Source of the DNA: Neorhizobium alkalisoli
Lineage (GTDB): Bacteria; Pseudomonadota; Alphaproteobacteria; Rhizobiales; Rhizobiaceae
Assembly: GCF_007829835.1 (NCBI RefSeq)
Contig: NZ_VIWP01000011.1
Span: 91,858-155,857, forward strand
Length of the DNA stretch: 64,000 bases
Direction of reading: 5' to 3'
A model generated the notes under the pieces. That model did not search any database and was not told the DNA's origin. It saw only the letters and a list, made by a program, of their open reading frames with translations. Shown here one piece after another: positions 43,153 to 53,300 of the stretch; the first letter of the stretch is position 1, and every line of letters begins with the position of its first letter. The position numbers and the translations under genes are program-made.

Positions 43153-44745
43153 CTACTGTTGTGTCTTCTCCATCGACAGTTCCCAATGGTGCGGTACCGA
43201 GGTGACGAGATCCTTCAGGGTCTTGGGATCGGCACTGTCTGGCACGGTCTTGTTGCCAAGCACCGCGGCGGTGGCGAAAGCGACCATGCGTCGACCGGCA
43301 AACGCCATGTTGTCGGGGCTCTGCGTCTGCAGAATATGCGGGCCGAGGAAGACGGAAATGTCCTTCAAACCTTTTGCCCGCTGATACGTGGCAAGCGATC
43401 CTTCAAGCCCTTCGACATAATCCCAGGTTCCCTTGACGATCTGCAGCGCCGGCCATTTGTCGACATTGGCGAAAACGCCGGAATCGACATAATAGGTCGT
43501 GTTGAATTCGACGCGCAGGGCGCCCTCTACCGCATCATGGCCTGCAAGGCGGTAACCCAGAGCCGCGGAATTCGGGCCGTAAAGGATGGCGCCCTTTATG
43601 TTGGCAAGTCCCCTTTTCGGTTTGCATTCCGGCGATGCGAGGTCGTAATTGCAATCCTCGACGAAGTTCTTGTGCATGAACCATTGGGTCGCATAGGAGC
43701 CGCGCGAATACCCACCGATGACGATTGGCACCTCATGTGCCGACCGGCCATCGAGCAGCAGTTTCGAGGCGTCCTTGCCGGTAACCAACTTGCCGTCTGG
43801 ACCGAGGATCCGCAGACCGTTGCCGCTATCCATCTGTTCAAGCTCGCGGAACATGTCGTTGGCCTGTTCCGCGGTATTGAAGCCGTTGCGACCGCCGGAA
43901 ATGCCATTGCCTCGCCGATCGGTGATCAGGACGTCGAAGCCGCTGGCGTTAAGATCGCTCAGAAAACCACGCCAGTGCCGCATGCCGGGTTCTTCCGTCA
44001 GATTGTCGCTCTTTGCCGGCGTGTATTTGTCCTTGTCGATGGTGAAAGGCGGCGTGGCCGGGTCGTCGATGGCGGTAAGCTCGCTGCCGCCGCCATTGTT
44101 CATAATGATGAGCGCGCGTTTCCGGGTGCCGGCCTCATCCGCAATGCCGGTGCCCTTCAGATACCAGCCACGCAGTTTGATCGTGCCGGAAAGCTTCAGG
44201 TGTTCCCGCTCGTAGCTGTCGCGCGGTGCGGTAAACTCGACGAGATAGGCGTTGGGGTCGACCTTGGCGATCGCCTCGGAATATTTCGCCTGACCGAAAT
44301 AGGACGGTCGGCGGATCTTCGACAGGTCGACCTCGCCATCGAAGTCGATCATGCCATCCTTGTCCACAGTCCCGTTATCGCGGGGCTCGAATTTGGCAAA
44401 CCCTTTCGCCGCTGTGAGCGTCTTCTCCCGGCATTCCGCATCCATCTTGCACTGAGCCCATTTGGCTCGCACCCGCGCATCGGAAAATTCGTCGATGTAG
44501 AACTCTGCGGCGGAACTGCCTGCGGGCACAAGCTGATTGGTCGGCGTGAAAGGAATACAGACCTCCTTTTCTCCCCATTTTGCCTTATAGCCGGGCAGAT
44601 CGCCGTTGCGATCGACATTGATATGCAGCGTGCAGTCGGGCGCTGGCGTGCCCTCGTTGACGATCGGCTTTGCCGCATCCTGTGCGCTGGCGGATACGGT
44701 CAGAAGTGCGAGGCTTGCCGCGGTAAAGGCAATGGTCCGTTTCAT
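43153..44745 (-). CDS. secreted hydrolase-like protein
   Basis: A 530-residue exported protein with a signal peptide (ending TVSASAQD). The middle carries ALIIMNNGGGSELTAIDDP, VLITDRRGNGISGG and the probable nucleophile elbow GGYSRGSYATQWFMHKN at about residue 345; a late His in SVPHHWELSM or GPHILQ may complete a triad. It resembles the downstream hydrolase in function but is not a simple paralogue. Four Cys in the N-terminal third could form disulfides. Second gene of the three-gene set. Confidence 0.7.
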   Translation of the reverse strand: MKRTIAFTAASLALLTVSASAQDAAKPIVNEGTPAPDCTLHINVDRNGDLPGYKAKWGEKEVCIPFTPTNQLVPAGSSAAEFYIDEFSDARVRAKWAQCKMDAECREKTLTAAKGFAKFEPRDNGTVDKDGMIDFDGEVDLSKIRRPSYFGQAKYSEAIAKVDPNAYLVEFTAPRDSYEREHLKLSGTIKLRGWYLKGTGIADEAGTRKRALIIMNNGGGSELTAIDDPATPPFTIDKDKYTPAKSDNLTEEPGMRHWRGFLSDLNASGFDVLITDRRGNGISGGRNGFNTAEQANDMFRELEQMDSGNGLRILGPDGKLVTGKDASKLLLDGRSAHEVPIVIGGYSRGSYATQWFMHKNFVEDCNYDLASPECKPKRGLANIKGAILYGPNSAALGYRLAGHDAVEGALRVEFNTTYYVDSGVFANVDKWPALQIVKGTWDYVEGLEGSLATYQRAKGLKDISVFLGPHILQTQSPDNMAFAGRRMVAFATAAVLGNKTVPDSADPKTLKDLVTSVPHHWELSMEKTQQ

Positions 44746-44853
44746 GACGGTCCTCCATCATTTGATTTCAGCTGAAAATCGGCCGGTTTTTGCGGCGCAT
44801 GGAGCAGCCGAACCCTCTATATCGGGAGGGTTCGGCAACGCTGGTTGATCGGC

Positions 44854-46959
44854 TTAAAGGTGGCAGAGCTGCGCCGCTTTGGCCTTGGCTGCATCATCGG
44901 CCTTGTCGACAGGCAGGAAATCGACCTTGCCGGCAAGCTTGACGAGACGGACTGCGTCTTCGGACAGAAGCATGCGATCTTTGACCTGGCGATCAGCAAG
45001 ATCCTGCACGAGGCACTGATAGCCTCTCGCCGTGCCATACCGCTCTTCCAGCGAGGGCCGCGGATCGCCGGCCGCCTCACGTTCCTTCCGTGTTTCGGAG
45101 AAGGGCACATAACCGGCCGTCAGGCCGCCGCCGCAAGGCTGGCCCTTGAAGAAGCCGGCCTTGGTCGCATTCCAGCCCGTATAGGTACCAAGCGGTGCTT
45201 GATGCAGAACGGACGGGAGGCCGGACGTCTCGTTGCCGTCAGCGTTCACTTTCGGCATGAAGGGCGCAATCGTCTGCCTGATCCCCGGCGGCTGATTGTT
45301 CAACACGCCCGAAAATTCGTTGTAGTTGAGCTCCGAGCCGAAGTCGTAATCCATCAGACCGACCGCAAGGCCATCAGGCATCAGGCTTCCCGGGATTTTC
45401 GGATAACCCATGGCTTCGGCCGTATTGGCGGCGAGATCGCCGGAAGACAGTTTCGGATAGGAGCTCGGCGGCGGTTCGGTTCCCTTCACCACCCAGTCGA
45501 CCAGAGCAACCGACAGGGCGCGCATCTGCTCGATCTCGGAATTCGGGTTTTCCGAAAGAACGCAGGCCTTGCTGCCAGGACCGGCGAGCTTGAACGTCGT
45601 CGTTTCGGCGCCGCCGTGGGTATTGCCGGGGAAATAATAGCGGCGAACATTGTCTGGCAGTGGCAGATCGATCTTGCCTTCCGTGCCCGTCAGCGCGATC
45701 GAGAAGAGCCGGGCATTAAATTCTGCCGCTCCGAAGGTTTCGAAAATCTTCGGGCAGGTTTTGCTGGCCGTGCAGCGGGTCAGCAGACCTTCCGGCTTGC
45801 GGCCGCGGATCTTGTCCTCGTAATCGTTCCACCACAGGACACCTTCGCCGCCCGGCTCGTAAAGCGTGCCGGAGCCGCTCGGCACGCCGAAACGGACATT
45901 GATCGTCGTCAGGCGGCCGGCGATATGCGGGTTGGCGCCATCAAAGACGATGCGGTGTTTTTCGTCCTCGTTGAAGCCGAGCAAAAGAAACGTCTTCAAC
46001 GTGTTGCCCGATTGCGAGACGCCCTTGATGATCGAATGATTGATCTTGCCGGCTACCGGATTGGTCTTGTCGTCGCTATAACGAAAATAGGAGGCAAGAT
46101 CGCGCATGCCGGCAAGTCCCAGGCCGAGCACGAGCGGATCCTTGGCGTCATAGACAACCTCATAAAGAAATGCCGGGTCGAAACCCGCCTTGACGCAAAG
46201 CTTTCGCGGGTCGGGCTTGCCGGGGAATTCGGACTTGCTGCAATCGGCAAAGGCCCAGTCGGTTGATGCGACCTGTTCCACCGGGCCGAGTTCGCCGCTG
46301 CGCTTTTCGGCGCTTTTCTTGATCAGCTTTGCCCTGGTCGTATCGAGCGACGCCGCATCGTAAGGGATCGCGCGCCCGAGAAGAGCGAGCGGAGCCGTGT
46401 TCGTACCAGGTTTCGGATCGACGATCCGCGCGAGCACCTTGCCGGTGATCGGGCTGCCATCCGCATTGCGGGCTGCTGGAACCTTGGCGGTATAGTTCGT
46501 CGCGTTAGGGGCGATATCACCCTGCCAGCCACTCAAAAGCTGCACATGGCCATAAGGATTGGCCGTCACCGTGCCGGTGCTGCGATTGACGATATCATAC
46601 CACAGGACGCCGCTCGCCTTGTCCATCTCCTTGGGTTTGGCGAGCGCGAACTTGGTTTCGTATTCGACAAGGCCTTCGGGATTGCGTGGCGCGTTCTGGA
46701 TATCGGTGATGAGGGCGTTGAGCGGATCCTTGGGATCGACCACACCGAAGGCGCGGCCGGTGATCAATTCGTAAGGTCCAACTTCGTTTCCCTGATCCAG
46801 ATCATTGGAAACGGCAACCGTGCTATCGATCTCGATCCGTTTGATTTCGGCAGATGCAGGCATGGTTCCTGCAAAGAGGCTGGCGGTGCCTGCCAGCATT
46901 ATTGTCGGCAAAAATCCACGCCGGGCGACGCGCGACCGCCCACGAAAATTCGATGTCAT
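44854..46959 (-). CDS. exported alpha/beta hydrolase domain protein (PF20091-like)
   Basis: A 701-residue protein with a twin-arginine-like leader (RSRVARRGFLPTIMLAG) and the layout of the large Abhydrolase_10 family: ELITGRAFGVVDPKDP, VLWYDIVNRSTG, LSGWQGDIAPN, then the elbow IIKGVSQSGNTLKTFL with the likely nucleophilic Ser in GVSQSG, and GNTHGGAETTTF. The ATG at 46959 follows AGGAGG. It is the first gene of the set, ahead of the other two hydrolases with about 110- and 85-base gaps. Together these suggest use of an ester or polyester substrate outside the cytoplasm. Confidence 0.82.
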   Translation of the reverse strand: MTSNFRGRSRVARRGFLPTIMLAGTASLFAGTMPASAEIKRIEIDSTVAVSNDLDQGNEVGPYELITGRAFGVVDPKDPLNALITDIQNAPRNPEGLVEYETKFALAKPKEMDKASGVLWYDIVNRSTGTVTANPYGHVQLLSGWQGDIAPNATNYTAKVPAARNADGSPITGKVLARIVDPKPGTNTAPLALLGRAIPYDAASLDTTRAKLIKKSAEKRSGELGPVEQVASTDWAFADCSKSEFPGKPDPRKLCVKAGFDPAFLYEVVYDAKDPLVLGLGLAGMRDLASYFRYSDDKTNPVAGKINHSIIKGVSQSGNTLKTFLLLGFNEDEKHRIVFDGANPHIAGRLTTINVRFGVPSGSGTLYEPGGEGVLWWNDYEDKIRGRKPEGLLTRCTASKTCPKIFETFGAAEFNARLFSIALTGTEGKIDLPLPDNVRRYYFPGNTHGGAETTTFKLAGPGSKACVLSENPNSEIEQMRALSVALVDWVVKGTEPPPSSYPKLSSGDLAANTAEAMGYPKIPGSLMPDGLAVGLMDYDFGSELNYNEFSGVLNNQPPGIRQTIAPFMPKVNADGNETSGLPSVLHQAPLGTYTGWNATKAGFFKGQPCGGGLTAGYVPFSETRKEREAAGDPRPSLEERYGTARGYQCLVQDLADRQVKDRMLLSEDAVRLVKLAGKVDFLPVDKADDAAKAKAAQLCHL

Positions 46960-47297
46960 TGATATCCTCCTGAGCGCCATTCTCCTCCGGCGCTAAATTA
47001 GCAAGCTAGGTCTTATACCTGACGCAAACCTGACATTCGTCAAGTAATTGACGCCGCCCCTCGCGCATGCATCGGACCAATGGTTGGAAGCCTGTCACGA
47101 TCGGCATATCGAATATCTGGCCGCCTATAGCCTGATTGAAACGTTCCGTCAGGAAAGTCGGCTCCCGGTCTGCAACGAGGACAAACGGCGACCCCAGGAT
47201 GTTTTCCAGAATTCTATCGTTGTGGCGTGAACGCGGCTCCGGCTCAATGTCAGTCGGATTGATGCAGAGTATTTGCGCGAAGTGAAATTTAGGTGCC
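46960..47297. other. intergenic, no supported gene
   Basis: About 340 bases. A plus-strand frame (47048-47230) and a minus-strand stop-free stretch ending RCMREGRRQLLDECQVCVRYKT both look partly protein-like, but the latter has no start codon and neither is recognised. Promoter for the hydrolase set is expected here. Confidence 0.35.
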
Positions 47298-47477
47298 TCA
47301 GTGCAGGAACTTACGCTTCAGCTCATCAAGCGTTTCCGTTCCATCGAACACCTCAAGCATCTGTGCTGCAATTGCGCGCCCTTCCGGGCTTAGTGGATCG
47401 ATAGAGCGCTGTTGGCATACTTCTCGATATGCACTGAAGACGATGTCGATCTGCTCCGTGGTAAAGGCCGGCCTCAT
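47298..47477 (-). CDS. small hypothetical protein, 59 residues
   Basis: A short gene reading RPAFTTEQIDIVFSAYREVC, PLSPEGRAIAAQMLEVF and ETLDELKRKFLH. Amphipathic helices and normal codon usage make it credible, and it resembles small helical regulators of rhizobia. I know no family for it. It is alone on its strand between the hydrolase set and the imuA region. Confidence 0.6.
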   Translation of the reverse strand: MRPAFTTEQIDIVFSAYREVCQQRSIDPLSPEGRAIAAQMLEVFDGTETLDELKRKFLH

Positions 47478-48041
47478 CCCGTGTCATTTGGTTTGATGGG
47501 TTTGCAAATCAAGCATTGATGATATCGGCCCCGACAGAAATGCAGGGAATTTCCTTTGATGATGCGCGCCATAAGTTAGTGAATACTAATGTATAAAAGA
47601 ACATTAGGTGAAACTAATGGAACGAATCGACGACAATTGTGCCGTCACGAACCAATTTTGGTTGCATTTTATTCACCGAAGGCCGGGACATGGACCGAGA
47701 TCTTTCAATTGCAAAGCTTTTTACAGACACGATCCAGGCCAATATTCTTAAGCTCAGACCGATGGAGGGCATCCAGCGTATCACGGCGATCCGCTGGTCG
47801 AGCCGAAAGAGATCGGCGTTGTCATGTTTCTCGCCCAAGTCCCTGTCAGCAGAAAATATCTTCAGAAGATTTGAGACATGCCTGAAGGTTCCCGTATTTC
47901 ATGCGGCAAGTTTTGCCTCTGCTCGCAATGCCAAAAATAATTATCGAACCTAGAGGCCTGATTCCTAAACGATTCTCTGGATTGTCGATCCTAGGATAAT
48001 ATCCCTAACATTAGCAGGCTCTTGACTCTGGAAGAGTGTCG
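47478..48041. other. AT-rich intergenic region before imuA, no gene seen
   Basis: About 560 bases without a supported coding sequence on either strand. Short frames are present but have no convincing ribosome site or family. The last part carries the promoter of the SOS operon (TTGACT at 48022-48027). Confidence 0.4.
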
Positions 48042-48056
48042 GAACAGATAGTGAAC
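48042..48056 (+). promoter_or_regulatory. LexA box (SOS operator) of imuA
   Basis: GAAC (48042-48045), 7 bases, GAAC (48053-48056): the alphaproteobacterial LexA site in the reverse orientation of GTTC-N7-GTTC. It overlaps the -10 region of a promoter with TTGACT at 48022-48027, so LexA would block polymerase. Confidence 0.82.
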
Positions 48057-48117
48057 AAATAATCTTGCGCGACATGACGTCGATCAATCAACACGACCTC
48101 GAAGGGAGCCGTGACCA

Positions 48118-48882
48118 ATGACTGCTGCCCGCGCCTCGGATATTGCAGATGTGATTTCCGATCTGCGTGAGCGAATTTCGGCCTTGGAAGGCCTGCCGGG
48201 AAAAAAAGCCGGATGTCTGGCTTTTGGCGTGCCGGAGATCGATGCGGCCTTACCGGGCGGAGGTCTGACCTATGGCGCCCTGCACGAATTCGCAGGTGGG
48301 GGCGCCGGCACGGTCGATGGAGCTGCCGCAGCACTGTGTGTTGCCGGCATTGCCGCGCGCACCCACGGCCCGATCGTCTGGTGCCTGACGCGTCCAGACC
48401 TGTTTTTTCCGGCACTCGCCCAGGTCGGCCTGCATCCCGACCGGGTGATCTTTGTCGAGTCCGACAAGGATGACGAGGTCTTGGCCAATATGGAGGAGGG
48501 GTTGTCATTCGGCGGCCTCGGTGCCGTTGTCGGCGAACTGGTGCGTCTGCCGATGGTCGGATCGCGCCGGCTGCAGCTGGCGGCCGAACGGACCGGCACG
48601 ATGGCACTCGCTGTTCGGAGATGGCGGCGCCAGACCGAGGCCCATGACTTTGGCCAGCCGACGGCTTCGACCACGCGCTGGAGGGTCAGTGTCATGCCAT
48701 CGGACGACTTGCCGGTTCCGGGCGTGGGGCAAGCCCGCTGGTTTCTGGAATTGATGCGATCGCGTGCGGGTGAGTGTGCTGAGTTTCTCGTGAGGGCATG
48801 TGATGACCAGGGTCGTCTCAATCTATCTGCCGGATCTGCCGACGGATCGTATTCGTCGCGCCGATCCCGCCATTCCGTCTGA
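48118..48882 (+). CDS. imuA: SOS mutagenesis protein ImuA
   Basis: A 254-residue RecA-like accessory factor of the damage-inducible mutasome. It has CLAFGVPEIDAALPGGGLTYGALHEFAG and a central IVWCLTRPDLFFPALAQVGL, LIFVESDK-like sequence (VIFVESDKDDEVLANMEEGL) and GVVGELVRLPM-like segment. The family lacks a proper Walker A. It is the first gene of the LexA-boxed imuA-imuB-dnaE2 operon and overlaps imuB by 80 bases. Confidence 0.9.
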   Translation: MTAARASDIADVISDLRERISALEGLPGKKAGCLAFGVPEIDAALPGGGLTYGALHEFAGGGAGTVDGAAAALCVAGIAARTHGPIVWCLTRPDLFFPALAQVGLHPDRVIFVESDKDDEVLANMEEGLSFGGLGAVVGELVRLPMVGSRRLQLAAERTGTMALAVRRWRRQTEAHDFGQPTASTTRWRVSVMPSDDLPVPGVGQARWFLELMRSRAGECAEFLVRACDDQGRLNLSAGSADGSYSSRRSRHSV

Positions 48883-50314
48883 ACAGGCCATTGCCGTGAT
48901 CGCCAAAAGCGGTTCGAAACGCTGGGTGTCGGCCGCCGACGTGGCTGCTCGCAAGGCTGGTGTCCATGTCGGTATGCCGGCTGCGAAAGCGCAGGCGCTG
49001 TTTCGCGGATTGATGCTGGTCGATGCGCAGCCAGCTGCAGATGCCCTTGCCCTGGAGCGCATTACGCTCTGGGCGCTCACCAAATATTCTCCGATCGTCG
49101 CGGTCGACGGGATCGACGGCATCGTCATGGATACAGAAGGCGCCGATCACCTCCAGGGCGGCGAGCTGCCGATGGTGACGATGATTGCCAACCAGTTCCT
49201 CGCCAAGAAGCTGACGGCACGGGTTGCCGTCGCCGACACATGGGGGGCAGCTCATGCCTGTGCACGTGCCATCAGCCGAGAGACCGTCATTGTACCGGTT
49301 GGTCAGACGGTTCGGGCGGTCGAGAATCTTCCGATCTCGCTGCTACGCCTTCCACCCAAAATCATCGGCGACCTGCGGACCCTTGGTTTCCAGAGGATCG
49401 GCGAGCTGGCCAATACGGCGCGGGCGCCCTTGACGCTTCGCTTCGGTCCCGAGATTGGCCGCCGGCTCGACCAGATGTTCGGCCGAGCCGCAGAGCCGAT
49501 TGATCCGATCCGATCCCCCGAGCTGATCGAGGTTATGCGTGCCTTCGCTGAACCGATCGGGGCCGCCGAGACGATCAACAAATATGTCGGCCGGCTCATC
49601 ATCCGGTTGATAGAGGAGCTGCAGAAATCTGGCCTTGGTGTCCGGCGCGCTGATCTCATCGTCGAAAAGGTTGATGGCACAAGGCAGGCGATCCGTGCCG
49701 GTACGGTCAAACCGGTTCGCGACGTTGCCTGGTTGACCAAGCTGTTTCGTGACCGGACGGAAAAGATCGAACCGGGCTTCGGGATCGAAAAACTGACGCT
49801 GGTCGCCGTTGTGGTCGAGCCCCTGGAGGAGCGTCAGAAGGCGTCGTCGCTGGTCGAGGAAGACGTCACCGATGTTACCCCGCTGATCGACATCTACGGC
49901 AATCGAGGTCAGCGGGTCTATCGGATGGCGCCGGTCGCATCCGACGTGCCCGAACGCTCGGTCCAACGGATCGCGGCGGCTGCCGAGCCGATTACGGTCG
50001 CCTGGGTCGGTCACTGGCGCCGGCCTGTGCGCTTGTTGCCGCGGCCGGAATTGATCACCGCCATTGCGCTCATGCCCGATCATCCGCCGGCTTCCATCAC
50101 CTGGCGCGGCAAACGCCGCAAGGTGATACGGGCCGACGGGCCAGAGCGGATCTTTGGGGAGTGGTGGCAGCGTGATGCCGAAATGGACGCCGTCAGGGAC
50201 TATTTCGTCATCGAGGACGAGACCGGCGAGCGGCTGTGGGTGTTCAGGGCAGGCGATGGCGTCGATCCGGAAACCGGTGACCATCGTTGGTTCTGCCATG
50301 GGATTTTTGCATGA
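48803..50314 (+). CDS. imuB: Y-family polymerase-like protein ImuB
   Basis: A 503-residue DNA polymerase Y-family relative that acts as adaptor for DnaE2 on damaged DNA through the beta clamp. The palm-like N-terminus (VSIYLPDLPTDRIRRAD, KRWVSAADVAARKAGVHVGM) lacks the catalytic acidic residues of Pol IV, as known for ImuB. A little-finger-like region and DIYGNRGQRVYRM follow; the C-terminus ends in the typical FRAGDGVDPETGDHRWFCHGIFA-type segment. The ATG at 48803 follows an in-frame GTG at 48800. It overlaps dnaE2 by ATGA. Confidence 0.92.
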   Translation: MTRVVSIYLPDLPTDRIRRADPAIPSEQAIAVIAKSGSKRWVSAADVAARKAGVHVGMPAAKAQALFRGLMLVDAQPAADALALERITLWALTKYSPIVAVDGIDGIVMDTEGADHLQGGELPMVTMIANQFLAKKLTARVAVADTWGAAHACARAISRETVIVPVGQTVRAVENLPISLLRLPPKIIGDLRTLGFQRIGELANTARAPLTLRFGPEIGRRLDQMFGRAAEPIDPIRSPELIEVMRAFAEPIGAAETINKYVGRLIIRLIEELQKSGLGVRRADLIVEKVDGTRQAIRAGTVKPVRDVAWLTKLFRDRTEKIEPGFGIEKLTLVAVVVEPLEERQKASSLVEEDVTDVTPLIDIYGNRGQRVYRMAPVASDVPERSVQRIAAAAEPITVAWVGHWRRPVRLLPRPELITAIALMPDHPPASITWRGKRRKVIRADGPERIFGEWWQRDAEMDAVRDYFVIEDETGERLWVFRAGDGVDPETGDHRWFCHGIFA

Positions 50315-53300
50315 CCTATGCCGAACTGCAGGTGACGACGCATTTCTCCTTCCTGCGCGGCGCCTCGTCAGCGCAGGAGCTGTTCGAGACAGCGGCGGCT
50401 CTCGGTCTTCAGGCGATCGGCGTCGTCGACCGCAATTCTCTGGCCGGGATCGTCCGGGCGCTTGAAGCATCGCGCTCAACCGGCCTGCGGCTGGTTGTCG
50501 GCTGTCGGCTCGATCTGGCTGACGGCATGTCGGTGCTGGTCTATCCGATGGATCGCACCGCCTACTCCCGGCTGACCCGGCTCATCACGCTTGGCAAAAG
50601 CCGGGGCGGCAAGAACAACTGCATCCTGCATTGGGATGATGTGATCACCTATTCGGCTGGCATGATCGGCATACTCGTACCGGACGTGGTGGACGAAACC
50701 TGCGCTGTCCAGCTTCGGAAGATGGCTGGCGTCTTCGGCGATCGCGCCTATGTCTCGCTCTGCCTGCGCCGGCGACCGAATGATCAGATGCGGCTCTACG
50801 AAATCGACCATCTCGCCGCCCGCTTCAAGGTGAAGACGGTCGTCACGAACGACGTCCTTTTCCATGAGCCGGGGCGACGGCCGTTGCAGGATATCGTCAC
50901 CTGCATTCGTCACAACACAACCATCGATACGATCGGTTTCGAGCGCGAGCGCCATGCCGACCGCTATCTCAAACCACCGCAGGAAATGGAGCGGCTCTTT
51001 CCTCGCTATCCGGAGGCTCTCTTGCGAACGATGGAAATTGTTCGGCGCTGTACATTCTCGCTCGAAGAGTTGACCTATCAATATCCGCAGGAGGCGATTG
51101 TGCCGGGGAAGGATGCCCAGGCCTCGCTTGAGCATTATGTCTGGCAATGCATTCCCGACCGCTACCCTGACGGCTTGCCGCCCGACGTGCTCAAAGCCGT
51201 TCGCCACGAGCTCGATCTGATCCGCGTCATGAAATACGCGCCGTATTTCCTGACTGTCTTTTCGATCGTCCGGTTTGCAAGAAGCCAGGGCATCCTCTGT
51301 CAGGGCCGCGGCTCGGCGGCCAATAGCGCTGTCTGCTATATCCTTGGCGTTACCGCGATTGATCCGGTGGGCGGCAACCTCCTCTTCGAGCGCTTCGTCA
51401 GCCAGGAGCGTGATGAGCCGCCCGACATCGATGTCGACTTCGAGCACGAGCGCCGCGAAGAGGTGATCCAGTGGATCTACAGGACCTATGGTCGGGAAAA
51501 GGCCGCCCTCTGCGCCACCGTCAGCCGATATCGTGCCCGCGGCGCGATCCGGGATGTCGGCAAGGCGCTCGGCCTGCCGGAGGATGTGATCAAGGCGCTG
51601 TCCTCAGGCATGTGGGCTTGGTCGGAGGATGTCTGCGATCGCAATGTCCGTGAGCTCAACCTCAATCCCGATGACCGTCGTCTCGTCCTGACACTCAAGC
51701 TTGCCCAACAGTTGATGGGTGCGCCGCGGCATCTCAGCCAACATCCGGGCGGCTTCGTCCTGACCCATGACAGGCTCGATGATCTGGTGCCGATCGAGCC
51801 CGCCGCAATGAAGGACCGACAGATCATCGAGTGGGACAAGGATGACGTCGAGGCTCTGAAGTTCATGAAGGTCGATATCCTGGCGCTCGGCATGCTCACC
51901 TGCATGGCCAAGGCCTTCGACCTGATCCGAAAGCACAAGGACCGCGATCTCGATCTTTCCAAGATCGAGCAGGAGGATCAGGCGACCTATGCGATGATCC
52001 GGCGTGCCGATACGCTCGGCACGTTCCAGATCGAAAGCCGCGCTCAGATAGCCATGCTGCCGCGCCTCAAACCACGCACGTTTTACGACCTTGTTATCCA
52101 GGTGGCGATCGTCCGACCGGGACCTATTCAGGGGGATATGGTTCATCCCTATCTTCGGCGGCGCGAAGGCAAGGAGGACGTCGTCTACCCGACGCCGGAG
52201 CTCGAGGCCGTTCTCGGCAAGACGCTGGGCGTGCCGCTGTTTCAGGAAAGCGCCATGCGGGTGGCGATGGTCTGTGCCGGGTTTACCGGTGGCGAGGCCG
52301 ACCAGCTGCGCAAGTCAATGGCGACGTTCAAGTTCACCGGCGGCGTGAGCAAGTTCAAGGACAAGCTGGTCTCGGGCATGGTGCGGAACGGCTATACGCG
52401 GGAATTTGCCGAAAAGACCTTCAGCCAGCTTGAAGGCTTCGGTTCATATGGATTTCCGGAAAGCCATGCGGCGTCGTTTGCGCTGATCGCCTATGCGTCG
52501 AATTATATCAAATGCCACTATCCCGAGGCCTTCTGCGCGGCCCTGATCAACGCGCAGCCGATGGGTTTCTATGCGCCGGCCCAGATCGTCGGCGATGCGC
52601 GCGATCACGGGGTCGAAGTGCGGCCGGTCTGCATCAACCGGTCCCGATGGGATTGTACGCTGGAGCAGATCGGGAATTCCGATCGTCATGCCGTCCGGCT
52701 TGGCTTCAGACGTGTAAAGGGATTGGCGGTTGCGGATGCATCCCGCATCGTTGCGGCCAGAGGCAGTGGCGACTTCGGATCGGTCGATGATATGTGGCGC
52801 CGCTCTGGCGTGCCTACAGAAGCGCTGGTCCAGCTTGCCAAGGCCGATGCCTATCGTCCATCCCTCAAACTTGAGCGGCGCGATGCGCTTTGGGCCATCA
52901 AGGCATTGCGTGACGAACCGCTGCCCCTGTTTGCAGCGGCCGCACAGCGTGAAGCAAAGGCGATTGCCGAACAGCAGGAGCCGGACGTCGTGCTCCGGCA
53001 GATGACGGATGGCCACAACGTCATCGAGGATTACGGCCATACCGGTCTTACATTGCGGCAGCACCCGATTGCTTTCCTGCGCCAGGATCTGGCTGCGCGC
53101 AACATCGTCACTTGCGCCGAGGCGATGAGCGCACGCGACGGCCGATGGATCTTCACTGCCGGCCTTGTCCTCGTCCGGCAAAAGCCGGGGTCTGCCAAGG
53201 GCGTGATGTTCATTACCATCGAGGATGAAACCGGTCCGGCCAACCTCGTTGTCTGGCCAAAGCTGTTCGAGAAAAGCCGGCGGGTTGTCCTCGGCTCCTC

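Noticed and set aside
41948..46266. Several long plus-strand frames (391, 601 and 473 residues) opposite the secreted hydrolases
   Set aside because: Open because of GC-rich codon bias; the minus-strand proteins have signal peptides and Ser elbows.
47048..47230. Plus-strand 60-residue frame upstream of the hydrolase set
   Set aside because: No ribosome site and an equally good antiparallel frame; coding status undecidable.
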